A stretch of 64,000 nt of DNA from Novosphingobium sp. EMRT-2. GTDB taxonomy: Bacteria; Pseudomonadota; Alphaproteobacteria; Sphingomonadales; Sphingomonadaceae. The stretch covers positions 3,209,501 through 3,273,500 of the forward strand of contig NZ_CP039695.1 of assembly GCF_005145025.1 (NCBI RefSeq), given 5' to 3'. The translations under genes and the position numbers were made by a program. Shown piece after piece: positions 9,478-17,496 of the stretch (within the stretch, counting starts at the first letter, position 1; each line of letters opens with the position of its first letter). Below the pieces are notes generated by a model. The model saw nothing but the letters and a program-made list of their open reading frames with translations, searched no databases and was not told the origin of the DNA.

Positions 9478-10809
9478 TCAAAAGCCGGCGTGAATCCGCA
9501 GGGCAAAGATATTGGCCGGACCGCGATCCCGGTTGTATCCGGGGTTGGCGATGTGCTGATAGTCGAAGGTCAGCGCGCCCCAGTCGACCGGGCGGAAGGC
9601 ATAGTAGGCCTCGATGATCTGTTCATCGCCCGGATGGGGCAAAGCGCCATCACCCACCAGCACGCCAAGGCCACCAGCCGCCAGCCAGCGCTTGTGCGCA
9701 TCGGAAATGCCGTTGACCACGCCCGCGATGGCCAGTGTGTCCTGCGGCCGCCCCCACGCCTTGCCTTTCAGCGCCCCGCCAAGGGCAAAACTGCGGTCGA
9801 TATCAGTGAAGTCATACGTCTCGATCGCGCCATCGCTGGTTCCGGCGCGCAGAAACACGCCCAGAGCGTCGGTCACATCCTGCTCGGCATTGAGCGCGAT
9901 GCCAAAGCGATCCTGCTTGCGCCGGACCGGAGCCAGTTCCGGGGGCTGACCCGTGCCGCGCGCCTGCGCCAGCGCATCGTCGAAACGCGCAAACTTTCCG
10001 CGATTGCGAAAGCCGGTCACTCGCAAGGCGCCATTATGCCCGGCGATGCGGAAGCGGCGCTCACCCTCGACTATCACCGCGTTCTGGCTGAAGTTGCTCT
10101 CGAGTTCGATGCCATTGGGCACTTTGGACAGGTTATAGAGCCCCACGCGCAGGGTCCACGGCCCCTGGTACCACTCTGCCGCAATGCCATACGTGTAGCC
10201 CCAGGCATTGGCGGCATAGTCAAAGCTGCCGGTGTCGACCAGCGACCAGTTGAGGAAATCGCCCCGCGGATCATGGGCGAACGTGTTGGTGTCGAAAATG
10301 TCGCCCACGCCCATCTTGCCCGCGGTGATGACGAGGCGATTGGCCGTCGTGACGGCGCGCAACTGGTTGATCCCGGCGTCGAGCTTCCGCGCGTCGCCGC
10401 CCAGCGCGATGGTCTGCCGCACGAAGGCGCGTTGCAGTTTGGAATAGGGGTTCGTCTTGCCGACCTTGTAGGCCTCGGCACTGGGGAAGCCGCCCGCGCC
10501 CAGCGTGTTTGACAGGCCAAAGCCCTGATCGATCTCGGGATTCACCCAGATCTCCGCGCCCTTCCATGGCCGAACACCCAGATACAGCGTCACGTCATTA
10601 GTCATCCTGGTCTGACGCGGCTCCAGGCTGTTAACCCCGGTATAGGGCGAGGCAAAGCTACCCACGGCCTGCACCACGCCGGTGTACTGGCCGTGGACGG
10701 CATAGGCCTGATCCGGTGACGTGGCTTCCTGCGCCAGGGCGGCCATTCCCGGCAGGCCGAGAGCAACAGCCGCGCCGCGCAAGGCCGCGCGAAAGGTGAA
10801 GGACCGCAT
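9478..10809 (-). CDS. Outer-membrane porin, OprB-like (carbohydrate-selective porin family)
   Basis: A 443-residue beta-barrel protein beginning with a signal peptide (MRSFTFRAALRGAAVALG, cleavage near LAQ). The body alternates amphipathic strands with Gly/Asp/Asn turns and ends in a C-terminal Phe (FALRIHAGF), the usual outer-membrane insertion signal. The ATG at 10809 is preferred over an upstream start because it has an AGGGAG ribosome site and a clean signal sequence. OprB-family porins were first described for sugars, but related porins also sit next to metal or organic-acid importers. Its place at the head of the ABC operon suggests it admits the importer substrate into the periplasm. 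Confidence 0.82.
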   Translation of the reverse strand: MRSFTFRAALRGAAVALGLPGMAALAQEATSPDQAYAVHGQYTGVVQAVGSFASPYTGVNSLEPRQTRMTNDVTLYLGVRPWKGAEIWVNPEIDQGFGLSNTLGAGGFPSAEAYKVGKTNPYSKLQRAFVRQTIALGGDARKLDAGINQLRAVTTANRLVITAGKMGVGDIFDTNTFAHDPRGDFLNWSLVDTGSFDYAANAWGYTYGIAAEWYQGPWTLRVGLYNLSKVPNGIELESNFSQNAVIVEGERRFRIAGHNGALRVTGFRNRGKFARFDDALAQARGTGQPPELAPVRRKQDRFGIALNAEQDVTDALGVFLRAGTSDGAIETYDFTDIDRSFALGGALKGKAWGRPQDTLAIAGVVNGISDAHKRWLAAGGLGVLVGDGALPHPGDEQIIEAYYAFRPVDWGALTFDYQHIANPGYNRDRGPANIFALRIHAGF

Positions 10810-11155
10810 GCATGTCTCCCTGGCAGGAGACCTAGCGAGGAAATGTGACAGGCCAGTCGCGGGCAGGCAGTGGCAGCCAATGCGCCGCGCGCGGCGGTGC
10901 CGGAAAGCAATCGAGATGGTCATTGTTCGGTCCTTGATCGGGAAACCGCTTCCCGCCGGGACCGAAGGCGTGTCAGCGCACGCTCAAGGGGTTCCGGCCG
11001 CGGCAGCAGCAGTCCGCAACGCAAGCGGCAAGCAGGCAATCAGCCTACTGTCGCCCTCGTCGGCGGCATGGTTGCAACTTCGTGGCATCGGATGATTCCT
11101 TCGAAATGCCAGACGCGCCGTATTGGATACGGAGCGACTCGACGTGGTTGCCTAT

Positions 11156-11172
11156 ATACCCTAGGGGGGTAT
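11156..11172. promoter_or_regulatory. Probable RcnR/CsoR-family operator
   Basis: The site ATACCCTAGGGGGGTAT has perfect ATACCC/GGGTAT inverted arms around a G-tract, the design recognised by CsoR/RcnR-family repressors. It lies 24 bp upstream of the ATG of the RcnR-like gene, inside the ~390-bp divergent region shared with the porin-ABC operon. It could therefore control one or both directions. Confidence 0.7.
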
Positions 11173-11196
11173 GGTATCAAGAGTGGGGGGCGGGTC

Positions 11197-11475
11197 ATGA
11201 GTCATGTTGCCGAGGAAAAGCAGAAGCTCCTCAATCGACTTAAACGGTTGCGCGGACAGATCGATGCGCTCGAGCGCGCGGTCGATGGCGATGTGGAATG
11301 CGCCCGCGTGCTCCAACAGGCTACCGCCTGCCGCGGCGCGCTGGAAGGCTTCATCGCCGAGGTGATCGAGGATCACATCCGCGAACACATGATCGAACCC
11401 GATCTGCCCGTCAGCGATCCCAAGGTGCAGGCCGCCGAGGAACTGGTGGCAATTATCAGGGCTTATTTGCGGTAA
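11197..11475 (+). CDS. RcnR/CsoR-family metal-sensing repressor
   Basis: A 92-residue all-alpha repressor (DUF156 family). Aligned to RcnR/FrmR it carries His3, Cys35, His60 and His64, the four positions that make the Ni/Co site of RcnR; the formaldehyde sensor FrmR has Glu at 64, so metal sensing is favoured. These repressors bind G-tract palindromes and release DNA on ligand binding. The start at 11197 places His3 correctly (MSH) and lies just after a canonical operator. A second Cys (Cys45) is present. The divergent neighbours are a porin and an ABC importer, not an obvious metal exporter, so the regulated function may be import of a metal or metal complex (inference). Confidence 0.87.
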   Translation: MSHVAEEKQKLLNRLKRLRGQIDALERAVDGDVECARVLQQATACRGALEGFIAEVIEDHIREHMIEPDLPVSDPKVQAAEELVAIIRAYLR

Positions 11476-11574
11476 ACTTTCATGGGCGAGCGTGCGTTAG
11501 GCGGCGTGGTCTAACCCGGTTCTATGCTCGCTCCACCTGCCAGCGACGGGAAAACCGCCAATACGGACGGGGCG

Positions 11575-12093
11575 TTATCCGAGGACCAGCGTGAAAGACC
11601 AACAGATCGTCGCGCGGTCCATCTCCTCGCGCTGGCCCGCGCCGCACAGTGGAGGGTGTCCTGTCGCTATTTCCGCAAAAGCGGTTGGCCATTGATCCGC
11701 CGCGACGCGGCTCATCGCCGCGGCCATCTTCCCTGGCTGACCGCACGCGCTTGCGACCGGCTGATAGCCTGGATGGCGCAGGGCCAACTGCGCACGATAG
11801 CCGTGTTCGCGCATGATCCCGTTCGCGAGCAAGTGATCCGCATGGCGCGAGACGCCCCATAGCGAGCCCGGTTTGCCGGCCAGAATCCTCCGGAGCAGTC
11901 TGACCCGGTCCTGCTCGAGCGCGATCGCTTCCAGGCCCAGTTCGCGCGCGCGCCTGGCAAACTGGCTGCCGGCGGCAAGCGTCGGGTCGTAAAGCGCGAT
12001 CCTGGCGGCCGGCGCCGCGTGGACGCGGGTGGCGGCCAGAAGCGGGACCGAGGCCGCAGCCGCGATGAAGGTGCGCCGGCTAAGGTCGGTCAT
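11575..12093 (-). CDS. Tat-exported protein of unknown function
   Basis: A 172-residue protein. The N-terminus MTDLSRRTFIAAAASVPLLA contains the twin-arginine motif SRRTF, followed by a hydrophobic stretch and cleavage near VHA, so folded export to the periplasm is predicted. The mature part contains no motif I recognise. Its ATG overlaps the stop of the cytochrome c gene by 4 bp (ATGA), and it is the last gene of a translationally coupled trio with the flavoprotein and cytochrome. A periplasmic accessory or assembly role for the flavocytochrome is an inference from position only. Confidence 0.7.
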   Translation of the reverse strand: MTDLSRRTFIAAAASVPLLAATRVHAAPAARIALYDPTLAAGSQFARRARELGLEAIALEQDRVRLLRRILAGKPGSLWGVSRHADHLLANGIMREHGYRAQLALRHPGYQPVASACGQPGKMAAAMSRVAADQWPTAFAEIATGHPPLCGAGQREEMDRATICWSFTLVLG

Positions 12094-12515
12094 CGCGCAC
12101 CCCGTGCCTTTGGAGCGGTAAGGTAGGCCGCGATCTGCTTGATATCCGCGTCGCTGACTTCGCCTCGGGGGATGGGGGGCATGTTGCCGATGCCCGTCCG
12201 CGCCGCCTGGATCACGTAGTCGACCGTCAGGTCGTTCCGCTCTTCCAGCAACGGGTGATCGGTGCGGCGCGCAAGTAGGCCGGTGCCCATCCCGCCCTTG
12301 CCATGGCACATCCCGCAGTATTGCACATAGAGTCGCTCACCGCCTTTCGCGTTTGGCCGGGCGGAAAGCGTCAGTGGAGAAGGCGGGGATGGCGGCGAGG
12401 GCGGGCCTGCCGCCGGAGCTGGCTTGCCCTGATCTGCCGGCTGTGCGGAGGCGGCGGAAAGCGCGGCCAGCACAATCATAATGCTGCCGCAAAGTCCGAT
12501 CGCAAGGCTGTTCAT
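12090..12515 (-). CDS. Class I c-type cytochrome, electron acceptor for the adjacent flavoprotein
   Basis: A 141-residue protein with a signal peptide (residues 1-24), a Pro-rich linker (PPSPPSPPSP, residues 38-47) and one haem site C67-x-x-C70-H71 (CGMCH). Met112 in GNMPPIPR is the likely sixth ligand. Its start overlaps the flavoprotein stop (ATGA). In 4-cresol dehydrogenase and eugenol hydroxylase a small cytochrome c subunit takes electrons from the vanillyl-alcohol-oxidase-type flavoprotein; the same gene pairing suggests a periplasmic flavocytochrome here. The partner order (flavoprotein then cytochrome) is seen; the electron transfer role is inferred. Confidence 0.87.
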   Translation of the reverse strand: MNSLAIGLCGSIMIVLAALSAASAQPADQGKPAPAAGPPSPPSPPSPLTLSARPNAKGGERLYVQYCGMCHGKGGMGTGLLARRTDHPLLEERNDLTVDYVIQAARTGIGNMPPIPRGEVSDADIKQIAAYLTAPKARGAR

Positions 12516-14068
12516 GCGCGGTCCTTCGTCTTGCTGGAAACGGTGCCGATTCCACTTTTACCCGGTGCGATAATGCCGAAGGGGTCCAGAGCGGCCTTGA
12601 CCTTGGCGTTCAGCTTGCCGAGCGCGCCGCCGTTGAAATCATAGGTCGATGCGACAAGGTCCATGTAGTCGAGGTGCGTGCGGTATTCCCCGTAACCATG
12701 CGCCTTCGCGTCCGCCACCAGCGTGCGGATGAAAGGATCGACGCGGCGCATCATGTCCGGATCGTCCTTGTCCAGCAGGATGGCGTTGACGTTGATCAGG
12801 TGGCGTTCGCCGAACGCGAAGCTGGCCTGATAATCCATGCCGAATTCCTGGTAGCGCTGGTAGGTCCTGCGGAATTGCTCCATCGCCGCGCTGCCCGATT
12901 GCGGCAGTACCGGCGAGAAGCCGATATGCCCGCCCAGGCCTCCGTGCCAGTTCGCGTTCTGCATGGGGAAGGTCAGCGGCGTCCCGGTCCAGCCGGTCAT
13001 TTCCAGCGGTTCGCCACGTTTCCAACTCGTGCGCTTCATGCTGAGCGGCTTGAGCTTGTTCATCTCGCTTTCGAGGATGGCATAGGCTTCGCGGTTGATC
13101 GTCTCGCGTCCGTAGAGGCGCAGGCTGACGCCCCACCAGCCCATCTGGAATTTCTTGCGGATCGCGGCGATCACCGTGTCGGAGAGCGCGCCTTTCTGGT
13201 CCGTCCATTCCGCCCGCGTGGTCAGGATGGCGGCGGCCCGCAACCAGTTGCCGATCGTGGGTGATTGCTGCAGCACACCCTCCCGCCGGAGCGGCGCGAT
13301 GGCATCGATCAGCGGCCCCAGATCTTCCGGCCGGTCGAATTCGAGGTCCATGCCCATGAGCGATTCGGGTTCCGGCATGAGCCACAGGCCGGCCTTGGTG
13401 ACGATGCCCAGGTTGGACTGCACGAACATCTGATCCCACGCCGGACCGAAACCGAAGCGATAGAGCTGCCAGGTGGGCGAGCCGGTGAGCGCGCCCATGC
13501 CGGTGCGCACCAGCGTGCCGTCGGCAAGCACCACTTCCATCCCGCACAGCTTGGTCGTGTGTTCGCCATAGGGCGTGTAGCCGACCCCGCGATCCAGCGC
13601 GTTGCCGATGACTGAGCCCCAGCTGTTTCCGGGCGTCGAAAGCCAGTGCTTGAGCCCGCGCGCCTTCAGGAAATCATACAGATCGTAGAAGCCGACACCC
13701 GGCTCCAGCAGCACGGTGCCGTTCTCCTCGTCGTATTCGATCTTCTTCATGCGGGACAGGTCGAGGATCACCGAACCTTCCAGCACCGGTGCGGAGCCGC
13801 CGTAGCCGAGGTTCTTGCCCCGGCTGATCGGCCAGAGCGGAATCCTGTGCTCGGCCGCGACGCGGACGATCGCCTGGATCTGCTCCACAGTGTCCGGGGC
13901 GATCGCGCCTGCGGGGCGGTGCCGGCTGTCATCGACCGCGAACGCGTCGGAATAGGAATCCTGATCTTCGGCATCGAAGAACAGGTTTTGCGCGCCGACG
14001 ATGGCGGCGAAGCTGCGGCGCGCGGCGGCCAGTCGTTCCGGGGGAATGCTGTAGGACGAAAGTGGCAT
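12512..14068 (-). CDS. FAD-dependent oxidase/hydroxylase of the vanillyl-alcohol oxidase/4-cresol dehydrogenase family
   Basis: A 518-residue flavoprotein. The N-terminal PCMH-type FAD domain shows PLWPISRGKNLGYGGSAP (FAD pyrophosphate loop) and the segment STPGNSWGSVIGNALDRGVG; the C-terminal half matches the cap domain of 4-cresol dehydrogenase and eugenol hydroxylase. Such enzymes oxidise para-alkyl or allyl phenols via a quinone methide hydrated by water. No export signal is apparent, so export would need the partner or another route. The ATG at 14068 begins the family-typical region; in-frame starts up to 14119 exist but none has a convincing ribosome site. It is first in a three-gene coupled set with cytochrome c and a Tat protein. 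Confidence 0.87.
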   Translation of the reverse strand: MPLSSYSIPPERLAAARRSFAAIVGAQNLFFDAEDQDSYSDAFAVDDSRHRPAGAIAPDTVEQIQAIVRVAAEHRIPLWPISRGKNLGYGGSAPVLEGSVILDLSRMKKIEYDEENGTVLLEPGVGFYDLYDFLKARGLKHWLSTPGNSWGSVIGNALDRGVGYTPYGEHTTKLCGMEVVLADGTLVRTGMGALTGSPTWQLYRFGFGPAWDQMFVQSNLGIVTKAGLWLMPEPESLMGMDLEFDRPEDLGPLIDAIAPLRREGVLQQSPTIGNWLRAAAILTTRAEWTDQKGALSDTVIAAIRKKFQMGWWGVSLRLYGRETINREAYAILESEMNKLKPLSMKRTSWKRGEPLEMTGWTGTPLTFPMQNANWHGGLGGHIGFSPVLPQSGSAAMEQFRRTYQRYQEFGMDYQASFAFGERHLINVNAILLDKDDPDMMRRVDPFIRTLVADAKAHGYGEYRTHLDYMDLVASTYDFNGGALGKLNAKVKAALDPFGIIAPGKSGIGTVSSKTKDRA

Positions 14069-14233
14069 GGTTTGATCCGGTCTTTGCTCCGCTTTCCGAC
14101 GCATGGGCCGGGCGCCCATCCTTCATGGCGACGTGGTCGGGAAGAAGAGGGAAAGGTTCTGGCGGTTGTCTCTTTATGCTTTGCCTCGGGATAATGCTGC
14201 GCCAGGATTTGCGCAGCATCGCTAGCTTTGTCG

Positions 14234-14743
14234 CTACGTCGCGAGCCGGCGCTGATTGGGATCGAGCTTGAGCATCTCGGCGCTTTTCAATGCAGGATCC
14301 CAGTGCTCCACAATCTTGCCGTCCTCGATGCGGAAAAGATCGAACCAGCTGGTGTGGTAAGGAGCGTCGTCGGCATCCCGTTCCGGACGGACGAACGTGA
14401 ACTGGACCATGTCGCGTTCGGCCACGATCGCGATCAGCGGCAGACGGATCGCCGGCTCGATCTCGCGCTCCGGCCGGGACGAACGGATGAAGGCCGCGAG
14501 CGCGTCGCGGCCGCTGACGACGTTGGGATTATGCTGGATATAGTCCGGCCCGATAAAATCGCTGACGCGGTCCGCGCGGCCAGCCTGCAGCACGATGCGG
14601 TACATGTCATAGCACAGCCGCTTGTTGCGCTCGATATCGGGATCGGTGCTGCGCAGCATCGCTTCGTGGTCCGCCGCGATGACCGGCGTGGTCAGCCCCG
14701 CGACCGGCTCTGCCGCCGCGATCAGTTCCGTCCTGCCGCTCAA
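14234..14743 (-). CDS. SnoaL-like NTF2-fold protein
   Basis: A 169-residue cone-fold protein with the QHNPNVVSGRDAL and VEHWDPALK motifs of SnoaL-like cyclase/aldolase-type proteins. The central His and Asp of such motifs often form the active pocket. It is a clear paralogue of the product of the gene at 19933-20499, sharing most of the stretch from NK.L.YDMYR to the C-terminal DPN, but it lacks that protein's obvious signal peptide. I prefer a TTG start at 14743: it has GAGGAG ten bases upstream and overlaps the previous stop as TTGA. ATG starts at 14776 and 14794 are alternatives. Enzymatic role unknown. Confidence 0.75.
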   Translation of the reverse strand: MSGRTELIAAAEPVAGLTTPVIAADHEAMLRSTDPDIERNKRLCYDMYRIVLQAGRADRVSDFIGPDYIQHNPNVVSGRDALAAFIRSSRPEREIEPAIRLPLIAIVAERDMVQFTFVRPERDADDAPYHTSWFDLFRIEDGKIVEHWDPALKSAEMLKLDPNQRRLAT

Positions 14744-15156
14744 GATGGCTGCTCCTCGTTCCAGGGGCGCGGCCATTTGCGGGTATCGTCCCAATGTTCG
14801 ACGATAAGACCGTCCTCCAGACGGAACATGTCGAAGGCGTGGCCCAGATAGGTTTCGCCGGGGCGCGTCGGGTCGGGCTGCTCCTGCTCCCAGATGGCGA
14901 CCACGTAGTCGCCCTGCGCCACCGTCCGCAGCAGTTCCTTGCGCGCCGGCGGCGTGAACCCTTCCGGCAGATTCCGGATGATCTTGACCAGATGCAGAAT
15001 GTGCTCGCGGCCGGACGGCATGTTCACATTGTGCTGGATGTAGTCCGGGTGGATATATTTGAAGACGGCCTCGTCCTGGCCTTCATAGATCACGCCCTTC
15101 CACATCGCGATCACGATTTCGGCGTTGCGCTCTTCCAGCGTGCGTTGGTCGGTCAT
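14740..15156 (-). CDS. SnoaL-like NTF2-fold protein
   Basis: A 138-residue small protein with YIQHNVNMPSGREH and LIVEHWDDTRKW, the same two pocket motifs as its neighbours. The N-terminal helix region (EERNAEIVIAMWKGVIYEG) fits the NTF2-like fold. It starts 7 bp after the DUF3237 gene and its stop overlaps the next NTF2 gene, so the three are coupled. The composition predicts a soluble cytoplasmic protein. The family includes polyketide cyclases, dehydratases and isomerases; the reaction here is not known. Confidence 0.82.
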   Translation of the reverse strand: MTDQRTLEERNAEIVIAMWKGVIYEGQDEAVFKYIHPDYIQHNVNMPSGREHILHLVKIIRNLPEGFTPPARKELLRTVAQGDYVVAIWEQEQPDPTRPGETYLGHAFDMFRLEDGLIVEHWDDTRKWPRPWNEEQPS

Positions 15157-15163
15157 GCCAGCC

Positions 15164-15691
15164 TCACGTCAGCGCGTAGTAACGCAGGACGTTGCCCGAG
15201 ACGAGGCGTTCGCCCACGCCCACGAACACGTGCTTGGTCAGCCAGTCGTGCTTGCCGACCGGAGTCTCGAAACTCGGCTGCCCGCGCAGGTAGTATTCCT
15301 CGTGTTCCACGGGTTGGCCGCCGCGGAAGGCCCAGTCCCTGATGCGTTCCATCGTGTCGGGCTTGCGGCCCCACAGAAAGCCCTTGTTGTTGAGGAGAAT
15401 GAGCGTTCCGTCCTCTTCTTCGAGCATGTACCGCGCATCGAACACGGCGACATCGTCCGGCCGGAAATAGGCGTAGTCGCCTCCCGAACCCGGCACGGCC
15501 TTGCCGCGCAGCCGCGGTCCCTCGAACGTTCCGCTTTCCACGTAAACGGCCCCCCGGTTGCCACCCCAGGGCGTGTTGTTGATCATCTGCACGCGCGGAA
15601 AGGAAAGGCGCACTTCCATCACGAATTCCAGCCGGGGGTTGTCCAGCGCGGAGAAGGGCGGGGAGAAGGGCGGGGAGAAGGCGTCAGTCAT
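15164..15691 (-). CDS. DUF3237 family protein
   Basis: A 175-residue protein matching DUF3237: it has the core MEVRLSFPRVQMINNTPWGG, a central GGDYAYFRPDDVAVFDARYML block and the C-terminal FVGVGERLVSGNVLRYYAL. These small beta-barrel proteins recur in aromatic degradation clusters but have no settled activity. The ATG at 15691 has AGGAGGAAAGG just upstream. It is the first gene of a probable six-gene operon running to 11575, with one 165-bp gap before the flavoprotein. Its N-terminus repeats FSPPFSPPFS, encoded by a 12-bp direct repeat. Confidence 0.83.
   Translation of the reverse strand: MTDAFSPPFSPPFSALDNPRLEFVMEVRLSFPRVQMINNTPWGGNRGAVYVESGTFEGPRLRGKAVPGSGGDYAYFRPDDVAVFDARYMLEEEDGTLILLNNKGFLWGRKPDTMERIRDWAFRGGQPVEHEEYYLRGQPSFETPVGKHDWLTKHVFVGVGERLVSGNVLRYYALT
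15651..15681. repeat. 12-bp tandem repeat in the DUF3237 gene N-terminus
   Basis: The unit GAGAAGGGCGGG occurs twice in full (15651-15662, 15663-15674) plus seven further bases. It encodes the SPPF repeats near the start of the DUF3237 protein. A 12-bp unit keeps the frame if copies are gained or lost. Confidence 0.85.
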
Positions 15692-15847
15692 GAACCTTTC
15701 CTCCGGTCGGAACGGCGGGGCCGGCAGTCGCGATGCCTGCGCGGAATGTCGGTTTTGCATTTCCGAGCCGGTATTTACCCGGGCAAGGTGACGGGAAAAC
15801 CATGGGCAGCGCGCTCCTCTCTCCAATTGCTCGTGCAAAAGCAATCG

Positions 15848-15859
15848 TAACGATCGTTA
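15848..15859. promoter_or_regulatory. Operator 1: TAACGATCGTTA palindrome
   Basis: A perfect 12-bp palindrome within ATCGTAACGATCGTTAT, in the 352-bp divergent gap between the DUF3237 operon (start 15691) and the MarR gene (start 16044). Identical or one-base-different copies lie in the three other divergent gaps of the catabolic region. The rest of this gap shows no convincing gene. Confidence 0.8.
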
Positions 15860-16043
15860 TATATACTTGCAAGCGTGCATGTGGCGGCCCCGGACCGATA
15901 GTGTCCGTCGGTCAGGGCCGGGAATGCGCGCGACCGATAGCGCTCCGCCCTCTGGCTGCGGTATTCCTTGCATTGCGCCGTCGCGGCATTCCCTTCCATC
16001 ATGGGTCTTGACGAAGGCAGGCGCAGCGCCACAGTGAGGCGCT

Positions 16044-16583
16044 ATGTCAAATACATCCGATCCGTCTGAGCCGTCACAGGCGTTACAATCCGACTTGAGC
16101 CCCGAAGCGGAAATGCTGCACAGCATACTCAAGCTCGCGAACCGCCTGATGGCCCCGTTTTCGACGTTCCTTGCCCACGAGCATCGGATCAGCCTGAACG
16201 AGTTCCGGGTGCTGATGCAGATCGGCTTCTACCGATCCGCCGCGAGCCACGAGCTTGTCGAACTGACGGGCGTCAATCCCATGAGCATCTCGCGGGCTGT
16301 CGCCACGCTCGAAAAGAACGGTCGCGTCGTCACGGTGACCGATCCGGCGAATCGGCGGCGCAAGCGGCTGACCCTGACGGCGGAAGGGGAGCGGCTGTTC
16401 CGAGCGATGCGCCCCGCGACGAACCTTGTCGCGGAGTTCTTGCTGTCCCGGTTGAAACCCCATGAGCGCGCGACGCTCGACCATATTCTTCACACGCTGA
16501 TCGCCACGCTGGAGGCGAAGGACGAGCAGGGCCGGTCCCTGTTTCTGGAGCATACCCGTCCGGGCCATCAGCCCGAGGCGTAA
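16044..16583 (+). CDS. MarR-family transcriptional regulator, probable controller of the catabolic regulon
   Basis: A 179-residue winged-helix protein. The recognition region reads ASHELVELTGVNPMSISRAVATLEKNG, followed by the wing DPANRRRKRLTLTAEGERLF, both diagnostic for MarR. The N-terminal ~25 residues are a polar extension. MarR dimers typically bind 12-20-bp palindromes and are released by small aromatic ligands. It is the only transcription regulator between 11.6 and 31.2 kb, and a palindrome shared by all four divergent promoters lies in its own upstream region, so self- and cluster-wide control is inferred. Confidence 0.87.
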   Translation: MSNTSDPSEPSQALQSDLSPEAEMLHSILKLANRLMAPFSTFLAHEHRISLNEFRVLMQIGFYRSAASHELVELTGVNPMSISRAVATLEKNGRVVTVTDPANRRRKRLTLTAEGERLFRAMRPATNLVAEFLLSRLKPHERATLDHILHTLIATLEAKDEQGRSLFLEHTRPGHQPEA

Positions 16584-16590
16584 ACCCGAT

Positions 16591-16620
16591 CAATGGCGAT
16601 GGCTTGCCCCATCGCCATTG
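16591..16620. terminator. Hairpin between convergent genes
   Basis: A perfect 12-bp stem, CAATGGCGATGG (16591-16602) with CCATCGCCATTG (16609-16620) and a 6-nt loop, lies 8 bp after the MarR stop and before the convergent NTF2 gene end. There is no T-tract, so factor-independent termination is only probable. Confidence 0.6.
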
Positions 16621-16690
16621 AGGGAAGGCGGGTTTCCGGTGACGCTGGGTGGGTGCGATAGGGCGTGCGTTCGGCTTGAACGTCCGCCGC

Positions 16691-17119
16691 TTAACCCATG
16701 CCGCGACCGCTGGCCGTGGTTGCGGGAACGGGCTGCGCCACGTCCCAGTGCTCGACGATGAGCCCGTCGGCGAATCGGAAAATGTTCATCAGCGCGTGCC
16801 CGGGATCTTCCGGCCCCTGACGGCCAATCAGATGGACGAAACCATAATCGCCATCCACCAGGATGCGGCGGACGTCCATGCTGACCGTCGGCCGTGCGAG
16901 CAGCCCTTCCAGGTGCGCGATCGCGGCTTCCCGGCCATCGGTGACGGCCGGGTTGTGCTGCATATAGTCAGGATGAACGTAACGTTCGAAGGCTTCGCGC
17001 ACCTTCATTTCATCGTAGTAAAGCCGTACGAAATCCAGAAGGAGTGCGCGATTCCGCGCGGTGCGGGCGGCGTACTCCGGGCTTTGGGATTCAGTAATTC
17101 CGGCGGTTCTCGGCGGCAT
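16691..17119 (-). CDS. SnoaL-like NTF2-fold protein
   Basis: A 142-residue protein with YMQHNPAVTDGREAA and LIVEHWDVAQ, the SnoaL-like motif pair. An AGGGAGAG ribosome site precedes the ATG. It is a single gene on the minus strand, diverging from the TonB receptor gene across operator 2. It resembles the products at 14740-15156 and 14234-14743, suggesting duplications within one regulon. The catalytic role is unknown; a cofactor-free lyase, cyclase or isomerase step is possible by family. Confidence 0.82.
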   Translation of the reverse strand: MPPRTAGITESQSPEYAARTARNRALLLDFVRLYYDEMKVREAFERYVHPDYMQHNPAVTDGREAAIAHLEGLLARPTVSMDVRRILVDGDYGFVHLIGRQGPEDPGHALMNIFRFADGLIVEHWDVAQPVPATTASGRGMG

Positions 17120-17213
17120 GGTGTGTTCTCTCCCTAGAGTTCCGGTGCGCGGCGTGATTAACGCGTGCCGTTCATGCGATCAGAAATCTGGCATGTGCTC
17201 GATTGACCAATCG

Positions 17214-17225
17214 TAACGATCGTTA
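17214..17225. promoter_or_regulatory. Operator 2: TAACGATCGTTA palindrome
   Basis: A second perfect copy, again inside ATCGTAACGATCGTTAT, 94 bp upstream of the NTF2 gene start at 17119 and 271 bp upstream of the TonB receptor start at 17497. The remaining ~370-bp divergent gap shows no gene I can support. Confidence 0.8.
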
Positions 17226-17496
17226 TATCAATCTCGAACTGGCTTCAAACCACTTTCAAAGTGGAGGGCAAGGAGAGGGTGTGATGAGAGCGACACAGGT
17301 TCCTATCGGGCGCTTTTCTGAACGGTGCCGTTCGTTTCGCGCAAAATGCAGGGCGGCCGATGGCCGCGTGTCGCGTGATTTCGCAGGCACCGGGGTCGCC
17401 TGACGGCCAGCGCGTTTCGGATTGACCGGGGCTTGCGGCCGCACCGCCGCCAGCCATCCGGGGCAACAATCATCATGAGATACATGGGGAGGTAAC

